A DNA stretch of 64,000 nucleotides from Metellina segmentata (GCA_947359465.1 OX375875.1:12720538-12784537); one strand, 5' to 3'. Positions 42,135 through 53,565 are shown, numbered from the stretch's first letter. Notes: generated from the sequence alone by a model not told the origin. Numbers and translations are program-made.

Positions 42135-42595
42135 TTGAGGCTTCTTCAGAAATTGAAGATGAAGATGAAACTGATCCCTCAACGATTACAATAGGCAGCA
42201 CCGTCCTAGGAATTGTGACTGATCATGTCTTACATTTTGTTGCAGCACAAACTAACTTGTGTTTGCCTGTCGCTCCACCTTCAAACAAGGGTTTTCAGAT
42301 ACTTGTTACACTACCCACAACTTTAGGTCCTTACAGAAGTGCACCGCTCATTGTCTCTCAAGCTAAACCTTATTTATTTTCCGATCTCCACATGCGTGTA
42401 CCGCTTTTCGCTTGTCCTCAGCCTAGAACTAGAGAAGCAAGCTACGGGCAATTTGTGCACATGGTTCCAACTGGACACAAGAAATTCGTTCGACAGATTG
42501 CAAATGAATCGAATCGGAATAACAAGGTGACTGACAAAAAGCAACTCCACACACTAGAAAAAAACTCTCAAACTCGGAGTACGCAGGTGTTTTAG
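42135..42595 (+). pseudogene. Duplicated 3' part of the Gag-protease frame
   Basis: About 153 codons, from EASSEIEDEDETDPST to the same C-terminus as the parent frame, which is still open. An ATG at 42122, contributed by the SINE head, precedes it in frame (MFVSF-). The chimeric 157-codon frame is therefore a product of the duplication join. There is no sign that it is expressed. Confidence 0.7.
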
Positions 42596-42949
42596 AATTA
42601 AAATTGTTGATTCTTACAATAGGGAAACTGTCATGAGTGAAGCTTTTCCCCTTCATGGTTACTCACCTAGCACACACACTCTTAAGTGAATGTAATTAAG
42701 TAATAATATATTATGTAACTAAGGTATCTTTTAATTTTTGTTTTGTGTATTATTTGGACAATTTCTTTCATTCTATTTTGTTATGTAAAAATTGTGTCAG
42801 TACCCTGAATTTGGTGATGCACTGATTCAGTCTGGTAAGTTGGTACTGGACCCCTTGTGTGAGCACTTATGCTCATTACTTTTCATTCTCTTTTCGGGAC
42901 TTTCCTTCGATCGAGATCTGCAGAAAAGTTTTCCTGGAGGGGAGGAGTC

Positions 42950-43257
42950 CGTAACGTCTTGAGAGCATCCATAATCATTATCGAGAATCGTGGGAGCTCA
43001 CAACGGGAATCGTTCCCCAAGTCCACCCCCTGGTCCGCCTGCCGAAGTGACGACTGGAGGAGGCGGGCTGGGAAGAGACACTTTGGAACGGAGGCTTTTT
43101 CTAGCCGCAAACGATTTGGAGAACTTTATCTTTAGGAGGCTGTATTGTATCGGTGATGGACATCGTCTTTACTTCTAAAACTGTATCTGTACAATTCTGT
43201 AAATATTAACTCTCAATATAAGTATTTTAACCAGGAAGTGGTTTTACTTTTTAGTCG
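42950..43257 (+). repeat. Duplicated 3' LTR (copy 2)
   Basis: Same as 39478-39785 with a few changes (for example CTTCTAAAACTGTATCTGTA). It brings the number of LTRs in tandem to three, all in one orientation. Confidence 0.9.
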
Positions 43258-43874
43258 ATACGGTACAGTGGGCATTCCTGTTTTTGGAAAAGTATGCAAT
43301 TGCGTCGTGGTTTATTAAATGTCTTACCATATTTTATTAAAATCGAACTTAAAATTTCTTGTTATGAAGGATTTGTAGATCGAAATTTGTAGCTATTACA
43401 GCGGTTCATTTTTCCCAGCATTTGACTGTTTCATAACCATTAAGTTAAAACGAGCGTTATTTAGAGAACATTATTGACCCCAAATATTGATGAAATTTGT
43501 TCCCGCACAGAGCGGTGGTGTGGTAAAAAAATTAACATAGAGATACAAGTCAGAAAACTACACCCAAAAGTTAGTGCAGCAAAATAGAAATTATGGTAGA
43601 GGTACGATCTAAAAACCTAGCGTCTCTAGTTTGGGTCGCAAAAAATTACCCCAAGAGCTTTAAGCCGAAAAACCAGCACCTAAAGTTAATGTACTGGGAA
43701 AATGACCGAAGACAAGACAAAAAAAGCAGCATTTAAAGTTGGGGTTGCAAAAAATTACCCCAAGAGCTACAAGCGTAATTACTTACAGTAGCAAAAACTA
43801 GGCGGACTGATTTTTAGTGGCCCATTGCCGTATAATATGGATTCTTCTTACTCTACTTTTACAGTATAGGTGTC

Positions 43875-44706
43875 CAGGGATGTCCTAAAAGTTCCCGTAC
43901 TCCAACTTCAAAACAATTTATTGACCGTGTTTTTTTTTTAATTTTTATTATTGAATTTTATCGTTTGCTTATAGTTTATCAACTCTTTAATTTTTATCGT
44001 TTGATTTTCTTTGCACTCAAGTTGTGCAATAATAGACTTCCACGTCAGTTTGTTCTTCATTGCAATATGAATGTATCACGCATTCAGAGAATTGCGCTGT
44101 TTGAGGCTTATTTTTAATTTAAATCATATGAAAGATGTAAATAATTATGGCGACATAACTATCCAAATGACACAATACCGAGTAACGATACTCTATATCA
44201 ACTTATTCAACGATTTGTTGCATTATTGGAAGTGAATGAACGAGATTCGGTTCCAACATGACGTTGCAACCTGCCATACAAGTTATGAAACCATGGGCAT
44301 GCTTCAAGATTTTTTTGGCGATAGACTTATCTCAAGAAACCTTTCGCCACCTCATTCCCTTATCTGCGCATCCCTGACTTTTTTTCTGTGGGATATTTAA
44401 AGAGCAAAGTTTATGAAGATGATCACCAAACAATAGGTGATCTGAAAATTGTTATTACTAAAAAGATACAAGAAGTCAGCATCTTGGAACGCGTTTCTAA
44501 AAATATGCGCAAACGCCTTCAGCTTTATTTCCAAGAAAAGGACGGAAATTTTAAACATTTATTATAAATGTAAACTCAAATTTTTTTTCCTACGTTAGGT
44601 TAAAAGTTCTTTTTTACCATTGGCATAAAAATAATTGTTTTAAAGTTTGTTGTTTTTGTATAATGAATTCATGAATCGTCAGTACGGGAATTTGTAGGAC
44701 ACTCTG
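43875..44706 (+). pseudogene. Mariner-like element (family C), duplicate in copy 2
   Basis: Second copy of 40407-41234 through segmental duplication, not transposition. The left TA is lost (TGTCCAGGGATG instead of TTACTACAGGGATG). It carries independent point changes. Confidence 0.88.
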
Positions 44707-45537
44707 TATTTAACCTTCAACAAGTGGTTTCGACTAGAAACCTCTTGTCTCAAAATTGGTCTCATCAAGGTCTGACCAATTTTGGCAAATGACGAGGTAT
44801 TTTTATATTCAAATGTCATCAAGATATGTCATCAAGATATTGCAGATTTTCTGATGACAACGAGATCGAGAAGTGGTTAGTTTTCTTATGGCGAGAAACC
44901 TCGTCAAGACAGCAACCACCGAAGGGTTAAAATCTACATTGATTGGGATTAATTGATAAATAATAGAACGGAAACGACATGACCCTAGGTGTCCGCACAC
45001 TTGCTCACTGCTTATCCTTGGGGATATTATCATGTAATGCAGAGCTTGTGTCTTAGAGTTTTGTATAAGAAGCTCCTTAAAAAACACTATAACCTACCCA
45101 AAAAATGAATATTTAATATAAAAGTGCAGCCTATTTTGTGAATACCTTTGTAAAAGTATGAAAATTTTGTAAGAATTATTTTCATGAATCAAATCGATTT
45201 TTTTAATTCTAAAAACTTATTCGTTTGCTTTTACGACAGATTTTCTTTGCTATTCTTTAATTGTACAGTAAAAATTATACTCTTAAAAACTACATTAATT
45301 GCGTTTTTACAAATGCAGTGTGAATTTTTCCCCCGAAGTTAAGCAATGAAAAGAATAACTAAAAATATATTAGGTACTTATAAATTACAATATTTTTTAA
45401 TTGTTTGTTTAAGTATATAACCTAATATATAACGTCACTCAAAGTGCAAAAGGTCGTATGTCTAATAACTGCATTTTTCAGGAGAACAAAAAACTAATTT
45501 TTTTCCTTATGATTGTATTCTATTACTAGGAGATCTG

Positions 45538-45690
45538 CAGCCGACCAACCGGTATAGTGGTTAAGGTGTTAGCCTCTAGATCGGAAGGCCCCCGGTTCGA
45601 ATCCGGGTTCGGGCATGGATGTTTGTAAGCGTATACCAGCTCAGGTGTTGCTTCGTCATCTGAACATGATTCAAAATTACGAAGTATAAA
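45538..45690 (+). mobile_element. SINE-1 with internal deletion (copy 2 end)
   Basis: Complete tRNA head with A box and B box (GGTTCGAATCC), then GTAAGCGTATACCAGCTCAG: about 90 bp of body are missing between GCGTAT and CCAGCTCAGG. The tail is diverged after AAAATTACGAAGTA. Confidence 0.88.
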
Positions 45691-45812
45691 TTGTTAGGGG
45701 CAATGATGGTCCTCCCACTGGTTGCTCCTTCCCAAGTGGCCATCACTCCCGGCCTTGTAGTGGCCAATGACTTAGGTCAAATGTGCCTGCCATTAGAAAA
45801 AATAAATAAGAA

Positions 45813-46075
45813 CTAGGGGGCTCTGCTCACAGAGTCAATCTTCTGCAACAGCGAAACTATCTTAGTAATTCGATCCATGACGTCACAGCGAGGGCTTTGC
45901 TGGCTGACGATCACCAACCCTTGGTGATTGCTACACAATCCCGTTTGGTTTGGCTGGCAAACCAAGACTCCTTTCACAAGTTATTTCCTTTTTTTTTTTT
46001 TACTTTAACACATAATGCACCCTAAACTAATAGCGGCATCAGTGACTTGACTTTCTTCTGTAATTAGGGTTAAGT
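45813..46075 (-). mobile_element. Helitron 3' part, minus strand
   Basis: CTAGGGGGCTCTGCTCACAG at 45813, preceded by A, is the reversed CTAG end. The CACCCTAAACTAATAGCGGC phrase links it to the copy at 16314. GGTGATTGCTACACAATCCC and related text also occur near 31200 and 55930. The right limit is approximate. 46076-47019 beyond it shows short frames only and no recognised feature. Confidence 0.62.
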
Positions 46076-47019
46076 TAAGGGGTTAAGGGGTTAAGTCAAA
46101 ATAATAATGAAATGAAAATGGCGTACCCCAAAGAGTTGGCTTCCTTGCTTACTATCAACAATCAATTCCTTAGGGGTATAATATTCAATGTTCTTTTTAT
46201 TAACAAATGTAATGCAGTGGAATTCCTTTGTAAACCATGCCGAGGATAAAATAAATTTTGAATGTTCCTCAAGTTTTCATTACGATGTAAAGCTCCGCAT
46301 AGTAAAATTGGATTATTCGTTTAAAAACAGACAAACCACGAGAACTTTTAACAACAAGAGAAATAGTTGAAGGGGTATTACAATAGCTCACAGAACTGCT
46401 CCGAACGTAAAACAAAAGGTGTGAATAAACCGAAAAGAAATAAATCATGTCACATCCGTCGTAAAATTCAATTATCCGCATGGACAATTTCCGAATTTGG
46501 AATTGAGGAACTCGGTTCTTCACGAAATGTAAACAGGCATTCAATGAAAGAGCTGATGAGAAAATACTGAAAGCAAATTTTCCTTCAATCTTACAGATGA
46601 GTACCCGAATTCGGTCGTATGTGTGGTTCGAATTTCCTTTTCCTTATTTGCATTTGTTAATGCTACTTTCAGCTGTTACTTTTTTACTATGATTTGTTAC
46701 GATAAGAAAACAGAGAGTTGATGTTACATGCTATGGTGTATGCTTCACTCTTCTAATATATATTTTTACAATTGAGTGAATTTTGGATTGATAGAAACTG
46801 TCTTTTCACAATCAGCTGCATTGGTAACTGAGAAACGTGTTTTGAGTTATGTTAGACTTGTATTGGTCGCCATCTTTGACATAAGAACACGACTATAAGA
46901 ACTCCGATCGTTCTAAAGTGTGGATTTTTTTACGTCACTGTGTCGAAAATTATATCAGTACTAGGTAGTCTGTATGGAAAGTTGAGAGTTGCGAAAAAAT
47001 GGGCATTGTGTTCTGTCTA

Positions 47020-47409
47020 GGTAATTGGTAATTTTTAGTTAACGTCGTACTAGATCAACACAACGGGCTATTGACGACGGTCCGGGATCAGTCCCTTAAG
47101 GGAAAGATCCGAGGACAACACCTCGTAATTCTGAACCACGGTCAGATGACGGAGCAACACCTGAGCTGGCACCCCACTCACCAAACTTCCACGCCAACCC
47201 AACGTGAGGACTTTCGGCCTCGACAGATTTAAGGTGCACCAGCCGCCTCTACACCATACGCTTACAAACATCCATGCCCGGACCCGGATTCGAACCAGGA
47301 ACCTTCCGATCAAGAGGCTAACACCTTAACCACTATACCGATTGGTCGGCGTAGTTGTAGAGTAACACAACATGCTATTGACGACGGTCCACTATACCGG
47401 TTGGTCGGC
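47020..47409 (-). mobile_element. SINE-1 dimer, single insertion with 14-bp target duplication
   Basis: A full-length reversed SINE-1 (47020-47350) is followed without a gap by a short second unit (47351-47409), made of GAGTAACACAACATGCTATT, GACGACGGTCC and then directly the head ACTATACCGGTTGGTCGGC. The body of the second unit is missing. One target duplication, TTGTGTTCTGTCTA (47006-47019 and 47410-47423), encloses both, so the dimer inserted as one molecule. Confidence 0.93.
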
Positions 47410-47639
47410 TTGTGTTCTGTCTAATTTCTACAGGGTGTAAATGTTATTCCACTTTATTAGCTGGTAACATTTTATTTTTGTTGCAGATTTAATGGTTGAG
47501 AATTAAGGAAGAAAGTGTGTGGAAGGAAGAAAGTACGGGTGTTAAAGTGCTACGGGAAGTGCGAAAGTAGAAGTATGAAGAAGATGCAGAAGTGCCAAGA
47601 CGTTGTCGGAAAAACTTTCGCACTGATCCGCCTAGAAGA

Positions 47640-48043
47640 CACTCCGTAAGACGAATTAGAAATAAGTTTAAAAGCAGATGGAACCGTTCAGAATATTCAA
47701 TGTTGTAATAGAAAAATGTTATCCGGAAGACCGAGGTCCTCGGCTGACGCAGACACGGTAGGTGGGTATACTATATAACAAAAAAATCGACGCAAAAAGA
47801 AGGTGCAGAGTTACAGTAATGCCGGGTTTGATCCAATTTCAATGGAGCTGACTGGGGACGTATAGTCTTTAGTGACGAGTCCCGTTTCCAATTGTGTACT
47901 GAAAACAATCACAGTCGTCTCTGGAGACATCCAGGACAGCGTGGGGATCCTGCCCTTACTATCGCACGCCACACATGCCTACAGCAGGGCCTTATGGTCT
48001 GGGATGCCATCTCCTTTGATGGCCGGACCCTTTGGAAGGACAC
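47640..48043 (+). pseudogene. Tc1-like transposase, 5' half (split gene)
   Basis: The N-terminal remnant has KMLSGRPRSSADADTVGG (GRPR motif). It is followed, after frameshifts, by DWGRIVFSDESRFQLCTENN with the first catalytic aspartate (DESRF) and RLWRHPGQRGDPALTIARHT, then GLMVWDAISFDGRTL at 47985-48035. It is interrupted at 48044 by an inverted-repeat element and resumes at 49335. Confidence 0.85.
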
Positions 48044-48046
48044 TTA

Positions 48047-49334
48047 AGCTTTGGTTTCCTAAGAAATTGGAGCCGTTATCTAACAGCCGTGATACGTCAT
48101 GATGCCGCGGGCATAACTAGACGGCCGTCTAAACAAGAATCCAGAGGTGTCAACTTAGGCGGACAAAATACGTTGGAGAATGGGCAACACAGACAGCTGT
48201 CGTGGTTAATTTTATTCGAGAAACAAAACAAAGTGGTTTTTTATTCTCTAGTTCAAAGTTCCTAACTTCGGGATCGTTGAAGGTAGAGTGAAAATTTCAA
48301 CAGATTTCAAATCAGCGTAAATTTCTACGCCAGATCGATATTAAAAACAGTTTTATTAATCAATTATTTACCATTTGATTATTTAATTATTTATTAAATA
48401 ATTAATTAATTATTTAAAGAAAATCACATTTAAGGTATCGATCTGGTGTCAAATTTTCCGCAAATTTCGAATTCGTTGAAATTTTTATTCTGTGTTTAAC
48501 GATCCCGATTTTACAAAAACGAATTATTCAGTAGCAGTCAAAAATGTTTATTTATATTGCTCCTCTTGGCTCCAATCGTTTGGAGCGGGAAATGAAATCT
48601 GGCCGCTACAAGAGAAAAAACGTTCTCCAACTGTTTGAGACCGCTATGACGACAGTCATGGAAATGGCGTCTCCTGTCATTTTCGTTACGCTCACAAACA
48701 ACGCTCTCTAGGAAACCAACACCATGTGTTAGCATAAACAACGTTTTAGTGACATCACCCAACGATACATCACGGCCGCTAGATCACGGCTACGCTTTCT
48801 TAGGAAACCGAAGCTTTACGTTCACAAACAACGCTCTCTAGGAAACCAACACCATTTGTTAATATAAACAACGTTTAGTGACGTCACCCACCGATACATC
48901 ACGGCCGCTAGATCACGGCTACGCTTTCTTAGGAAACCGAAGCTTTACGTTCACAAACAACGCTCTCTAGGAAACCAACACCATTTGTTAATATAAACAA
49001 CGTTTTAGTGACGTCACCCACCGATACATCACGGCCGCTAGATCACGGCTACGCTTTCTTAGGAAACCGAAGCTTTACGTTCACAAACAACGCTCTCTAG
49101 GAAACCAACACCATGTGTTAGCATAAACAACGTTTTAGTGACGTCACCCAACGATACATCACGGCCGCTAGATCACGGCTACGCTTTCTTAGGAAACCGA
49201 AGCTTTACGTTCACAAACAACGCTCTCTAGGAAACCAACACCATGTGTTAGCATAAACAACGTTTTAGTGACGTCACCCACCGATACATCACGGCCGCTA
49301 GATCACGGCTACGCTTTCTTAGGAAACCGAAGCT
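48047..49334. mobile_element. Inverted-repeat element with TTA target duplication; right arm amplified
   Basis: TTA at 48044-48046 and 49335-49337 flanks AGCTTTGGTTTCCTAAGAAA at the left and the complement (TTTCTTAGGAAACCGAAGCT) at the right. The inverted match extends further in (AGCCGTGAT ... TGATACGTCA), perhaps 60 bp or more. A 3-bp TTA duplication suggests PIF/Harbinger-type insertion. On the right the arm lies in a 130-bp unit present five times. The interior has a foldback pair: 48265-48340 against the complement of 48433-48515 (CCAGATCGAT, CGGGATCGTT). Motifs like TTTTCCGCAAATTTC are shared with the Helitron at 10910. No transposase. It lands inside a Tc1 gene, so both ends are secure. 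Confidence 0.8.
48692..49330. repeat. 130-bp tandem repeat, five copies
   Basis: Units begin at TCACAAACAACGCTCTCTAG at 48692, 48822, 48951, 49081 and 49211 (130, 129, 130, 130 bp). Each ends GGAAACCGAAGCTTTACG, and they are over 95 percent alike. Variants CATGTGTTAGCATAAAC and CATTTGTTAATATAAAC alternate (units 1, 4, 5 against 2, 3). Each unit also has GTGACRTCACCCAMCGATAC and GCTAGATCACGGC. Confidence 0.97.
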
Positions 49335-49690
49335 TTACAGCACAGCGATCGAGACAACTTTCTACGACCGGTTGTGTTACCGTTCCTTTTGCGACACCCC
49401 GGACTTACTTTTCAACAAGATAATGCCCGGCCGCAGACGGCACGTGTTGCTATGACTTATCTTCAAGACTTTCTCAACACTTCCTTGGGCAGCTAGGTCT
49501 CCTGATCTCTCGCCCATCTAGCAAATTTGGGACGTTATGGGAAGGCGATTGCAACCATCCCGGAATGTTGAACATTTTGCCCGACAGTTGGAGTTCATTT
49601 GGCAAGAAATTCTACAGGACACCAACCGGGAACTTTTTCAGTCTATGCTCGTCGGGTCATACAGGCCAGAAGTGGACTAACGCCTTATTG
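49335..49690 (+). pseudogene. Tc1-like transposase, 3' half (split gene)
   Basis: Continues the gene left at 48043: RPVVLPFLLRHPGLTFQQDN (frames combined by eye) with the second aspartate, ARPQTARVAMTYLQDF, and then frameshifted text near 49500-49560 where the DLSPIEHVW motif is expected (TCTCTCGCCCATCTAGCAAA). The end is QARSGL and a stop near 49680. The glutamate codon is a TAG stop in this frame. Together the halves form a nearly complete Tc1 gene broken by insertion and several frameshifts. Confidence 0.82.
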
Positions 49691-49835
49691 ACTTTATCCC
49701 TTTGTAACAGTCAAACTCTGAAATAAATCTTTCAATTGTTCTGAAATGTTAATCGTTTGTTTTTCTTTGAATGTTCTCATCCACCAATTTTTATCGCAAT
49801 AGGACAAGTCCTGGGAGCATTGATTTTTTATAGGG

Positions 49836-50016
49836 TTATTTTTAATTAACGTCGTTCTGGAGCAACACAACGGGCTATTGACGACTGTACGGGATCAATC
49901 CCAACAGAAAATATCCGAGGACAACACCACGTAATTTTGATTCACGGTCAGATGATGAGGCAACTCCTGAATTGGCACCCCACTCTCCAAACTTCCACAC
50001 GACGCCAACGTGGACT
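49836..50016 (-). mobile_element. SINE-1, body and tail, reversed
   Basis: TTAATTAACGTCGTTCTGGA to CTTCCACACGACGCCAACGT; the tRNA head is absent because of 5' truncation. Moderately diverged. Confidence 0.88.
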
Positions 50017-50177
50017 CAGATACGGATGGAAGAGTGTTGGAAATTTATCGTCTACATCCAAGAGCATCGCTTCTCCAGGCTGCTCGTGAAGTAAGAATTC
50101 CAAAGGATGATGTCCATAGTATTTTGAAGCGATGTAATTGGAAAAGAATTTGTGTACACAAAAATACGTTAATGTGA
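50017..50177 (+). pseudogene. HTH fragment of a mariner/IS630-type transposase
   Basis: About 53 open codons read DGRVLEIYRLHPRASLLQAA, then REVRIPKDDVHSILKRCNW, and stop at TGA (50175). The arrangement 'VL-x-x-Y/F-x-x-x-PRAS-x-x-QAAREV-x-IP-x-x-x-VH-x-ILK' is the second HTH of mariner-like transposases. The catalytic domain is absent. It directly abuts a SINE fragment. Confidence 0.65.
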
Positions 50178-50342
50178 ATCATTATAAACATTTAAAGTAA
50201 ATTGTGCGATATTTAATAAATACTTTATAACACAAACACAAAGTGTTATAACAATTTTTGGCGACACCCTTTATATCATGAACTCGAATTAATGAGTTCG
50301 TGCTCCGCCATAAACGGAGGGAGCTGGCGTTTTGGGGACAAA

Positions 50343-51067
50343 TCTATACTATTTAAAAGGAAGTGTTTGTCTGTATACGGTGTGTACCATCCTGACGAAT
50401 CTATGGGACTTACAATAATGAAATTGGGCACACAGGTAGTCCGAATGTTTTGTGATTTTTGTGTCCTGTCCTAATTAAAAATTTATTCTAGAACCTTTTT
50501 TAATTTATTTATTAGTTTTTTTCATCTTTCGTCTCTCCGGAATGTGACGTCATTGAAGAAAGACGAGGATTTTGCAATTTTCGACCGCTGACAGCAGAAG
50601 CGTTTTTTGTCCAAAAGCTTTGGGAACCATCCCAAGATTTTCGATTCTAGCATGTTTTGGTTTTCGTTGTTGATCAGTATAACTTTCTTGCTAGCGATTT
50701 CAACTTTGTCACGGGCAAAGACTACTTGAAGTTTATTATCTTCGTGATCGATAAAGATACAGTGAAAAATTCAACGGATTTAAAATCTGCGTTAAAACTT
50801 ATTCTTAAAAGTATTGTTTAATCTTTTTAATGTGTTCAGTATCAGTAAGATTTAATGTTTCCAGCTCAATTTGTAAATTTTATTCTAAAATATTTTAAAT
50901 TAATTTATTGGCATCATGGCGTCGCCTGTGGTGTTGGTTTGCGAAGCAAACCAAATGGGAATACGTTGCAATCCCCGGGGGTTGACAACGTCATTGAACA
51001 GTGGTCACAACTGAACACAAGAAACGAACTGTCGCGGCCAACTCCGTGCTGGCCACGCATTGGCTAG
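50343..51067 (+). mobile_element. Complete non-autonomous Helitron, 725 bp
   Basis: Begins TCTATACTATTTAAAAGGAA after an A (50342), and ends GGCCACGCATTGGCTAG before a T (51068). This is the exact Helitron rule (5'-TC, CTRR-3', inserted between A and T). Near the 3' end GCGGCCAACTCCGTGCTGGC forms a hairpin (GGCCA with TGGCC) about 10-15 bp before CTAG. Internal phrases are shared with the copies at 10910 (GGCACACAGGTAGTCCGAA) and 31114 (TTTTCGACCGCTGAC, GCTGGCCACGC). No coding capacity. Best reference copy in the window. Confidence 0.88.
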
Positions 51068-53105
51068 TTTCAAATAAGTATATACCAGATATACGAAGCG
51101 CTACGAAGTCGAAATCAGTTTCCTACTAAAGCTAATGTCGAAATCTATTGATTTAATACATTAAGAGAAGTCGAAAACAATGTTGGTTGTAAAGCATGGA
51201 CCCGCCCCCATTTTAAAGATTTAAAATTTTCACAATGTCGGCATATATTATTCTAAAAGCCAAGCAGAAATACACCAAAAGTAGTATTTTATTTTTGACG
51301 GATTAATAGAAAAATAATTGAATAATGCAAATTATGCGAACAAATGTAGGTAATGAAAGGATGAAGGTGTAGAAATACTAAATATACGAATAATTTGCAA
51401 CGGAGTTCTTAGACTTTATGGAATATTTGCTGAGAAGGTGAAGCAAACATGGCACTGAAAATTAATGCGTGTAAATGAAACATTTTGTCTATTAATATTA
51501 CAAATATTTCGTAACCAAATCAAGATGAAGCTCTGTTTTCTCAAGTTGAATCTTTGGTAATAAAGTGAAAATTAAGAAAACTAAACATCCCTATATGTGT
51601 ATGATGTTTTGTTGACTGATGAATAAATTTCCAGCTTATATCTAAATTACTTGATGATTAACATGTTTGCAATTTGACGGAAAAAACTTAATAAAAATGG
51701 GAAATGTTCATGGTTTTTTGAAAATGACTAAATTTAGGTTTATCAGTATATTATCGGTTTGTACAATATATATTAGTGACTTTTCTTCAAATCTAAGTAT
51801 GTCTAAACGTAATTTTGGAATAAAAGGATATAAACGAATCGAAAAATGTACTCTACGTGAACTTTAATAAACATTACCAGGCATAAATGCCATCCACGCG
51901 GGTAAATATACGAATTCTTATGACAGGAAATTCTAGCAGAAGGCTATTTTTACCACAATTTGTTTTACACAAAACAATCGGTATGATTTGTCTATACATC
52001 ATTCTTATTTTATGTCAAGCGAAAAATGATCTGGCAAGATGTAATAATAGTAGTAATTTGATACGAAGTAAAAAAATTCAGACTGAGCCATGTTTTAAAA
52101 AAGTATTTAATCAATTTTTGCACAAAATTATAATTATCAATTCATAGAATGTCCAAAAGTGCAACTACAATTGTATTTTTTTTAAATAAACAAATGATTT
52201 TGATGAATAAAACGGAGACACACAAAATAAAATAGGTATCCCGCATTATCTATGGAGTATAGTAAATGAAAATCTCAATATAAATAAATAAAAACATTTT
52301 AAATGAATACAGAGAATTCGAAACAATTTCACGGTTTATTAACAAACAATCTGCTATATGTATTAACAAAATTATAATGAGGAAAACGCAATTAAACAAC
52401 AACTGTTGCCAATCGGATAAAATGTCAAAGTTCGACGACAAAATTCTTTTTCTTTTTGACATTTTTAAGCTATGCGAAAGAATAAAATTCATATATGACA
52501 AAGAAGATATTATTAAACCGCTAATTTAATGTGAGTGTCGCAATTTTATTCGTGAAATGTCAGTTGTATATTTCGCAAAGACGATTTCAAAAATGAAAAA
52601 AAAATGAAATCGCAGATACTCATAATACTGTAGTTGCAAAAAATTAGGGGTTTGAATGAAATAAAAATTCAGAAAGCTTTGCCAGATCCCGTTTTAGAAC
52701 TGAAATTAATTTACAAACAACGCATTTTTAGTTTGATTCTCAATGTATGAAAAGGGAAAAACGCGGTGTACGTAAAAATAATTGTATTGCCACTGTCCTG
52801 TATGTTTAACATATTCTTAGCTTAAATATTTTCGCTACATTATTGTATAATACTTTTTATCAAAATAGACATATATTAAAGCGGGCTTAAAATGTTTTTT
52901 TTTTCTATTCTTCACTCGCACATTTTTAGATTATAGTTGCTTTAATTCATGCTTTAATCGTGTAAGATAGCCTAAAGCTTAAAGTGGATCTTAAATCTTC
53001 ACATAATTATATGTTCCCTACTGCGCCTATATTTAAAAAATTGGTTTTTAAAATAAGTTTTTTCGAAAAATCATGTCACTGTTGTAATTGCGTATTCTAT
53101 CTATA
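51068..53105. other. 2-kb AT-rich stretch without recognised features
   Basis: Frames of 60-86 codons exist (for example 51887-52147) but have low-complexity AT-driven composition and no family resemblance. No SINE or transposon end was seen, which is unusual for this window. Confidence 0.45.
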
Positions 53106-53565
53106 CACTACCCTACAATAATGGACCGGACGTCAGCAGATTTGCATAAAATCCGACAACTTGTTTGAGGGTGTATTTCGTGGTATGGCCTCGGACCTTT
53201 ATATGTTATTCGTGGTCAATTGAACGGCGACATCATATGAACATTTTGACAATTAAGTTCTTCCTACGCTCCTGCAATTTCATGGAATGGAAGATTGTTA
53301 CATCCAGGACGACAACCCTCCATGTAATGTTGCAGCCTCTGTCAAGCAGTGGTATCGAGGTATGTATATAAAACGTCTTCCCTGGCCTGATCAGAGTCCC
53401 GACCTAAACCCCATAAAACATTTGCTTGACGAGTTAAAGCGACGCTTTTGGACCAAGGAACCACGTCCGAAATCTACAGTTGAACTGGTGATATTCTTGC
53501 TGCAGGAATGGACACAAATACCCATAGCTGTGTATCAAGACCTTGTTGAAAATATATTGCAGAGT
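53106..53565 (+). pseudogene. Tc1-like element (family D, copy 2), N-terminus deleted
   Basis: After TA (53104-53105) the terminal repeat CACTACCCTACAATAATGGA is followed directly by a GCATAAAATCCGACAACTTG phrase and the catalytic domain, the same join as at 31790. Readable parts: ISWYGLGP-like text (53180), MEDCYIQDDNPPCNVAASVK with the second aspartate intact, WPDQSPDLNPIKHLLDELKR. The final glutamate of PIE is lysine here (AAA), an inactivating change. The 3' end is cut by a SINE at 53566. Confidence 0.85.

Larger units (their letters stand above)
42135..45630 (+). repeat. Tandem segmental duplication, copy 2
   Basis: Second copy of the 3472-bp unit (3496 bp here). It starts inside the reading frame at TTGAGGCTTC and ends at GTTTGTAAGC (45630). 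Downstream sequence (GTATACCAGCTCAGG) continues the SINE body with an internal deletion. The join between copies fuses SINE head to gag frame and shows at most 1-2 bp of shared sequence. Confidence 0.95.
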
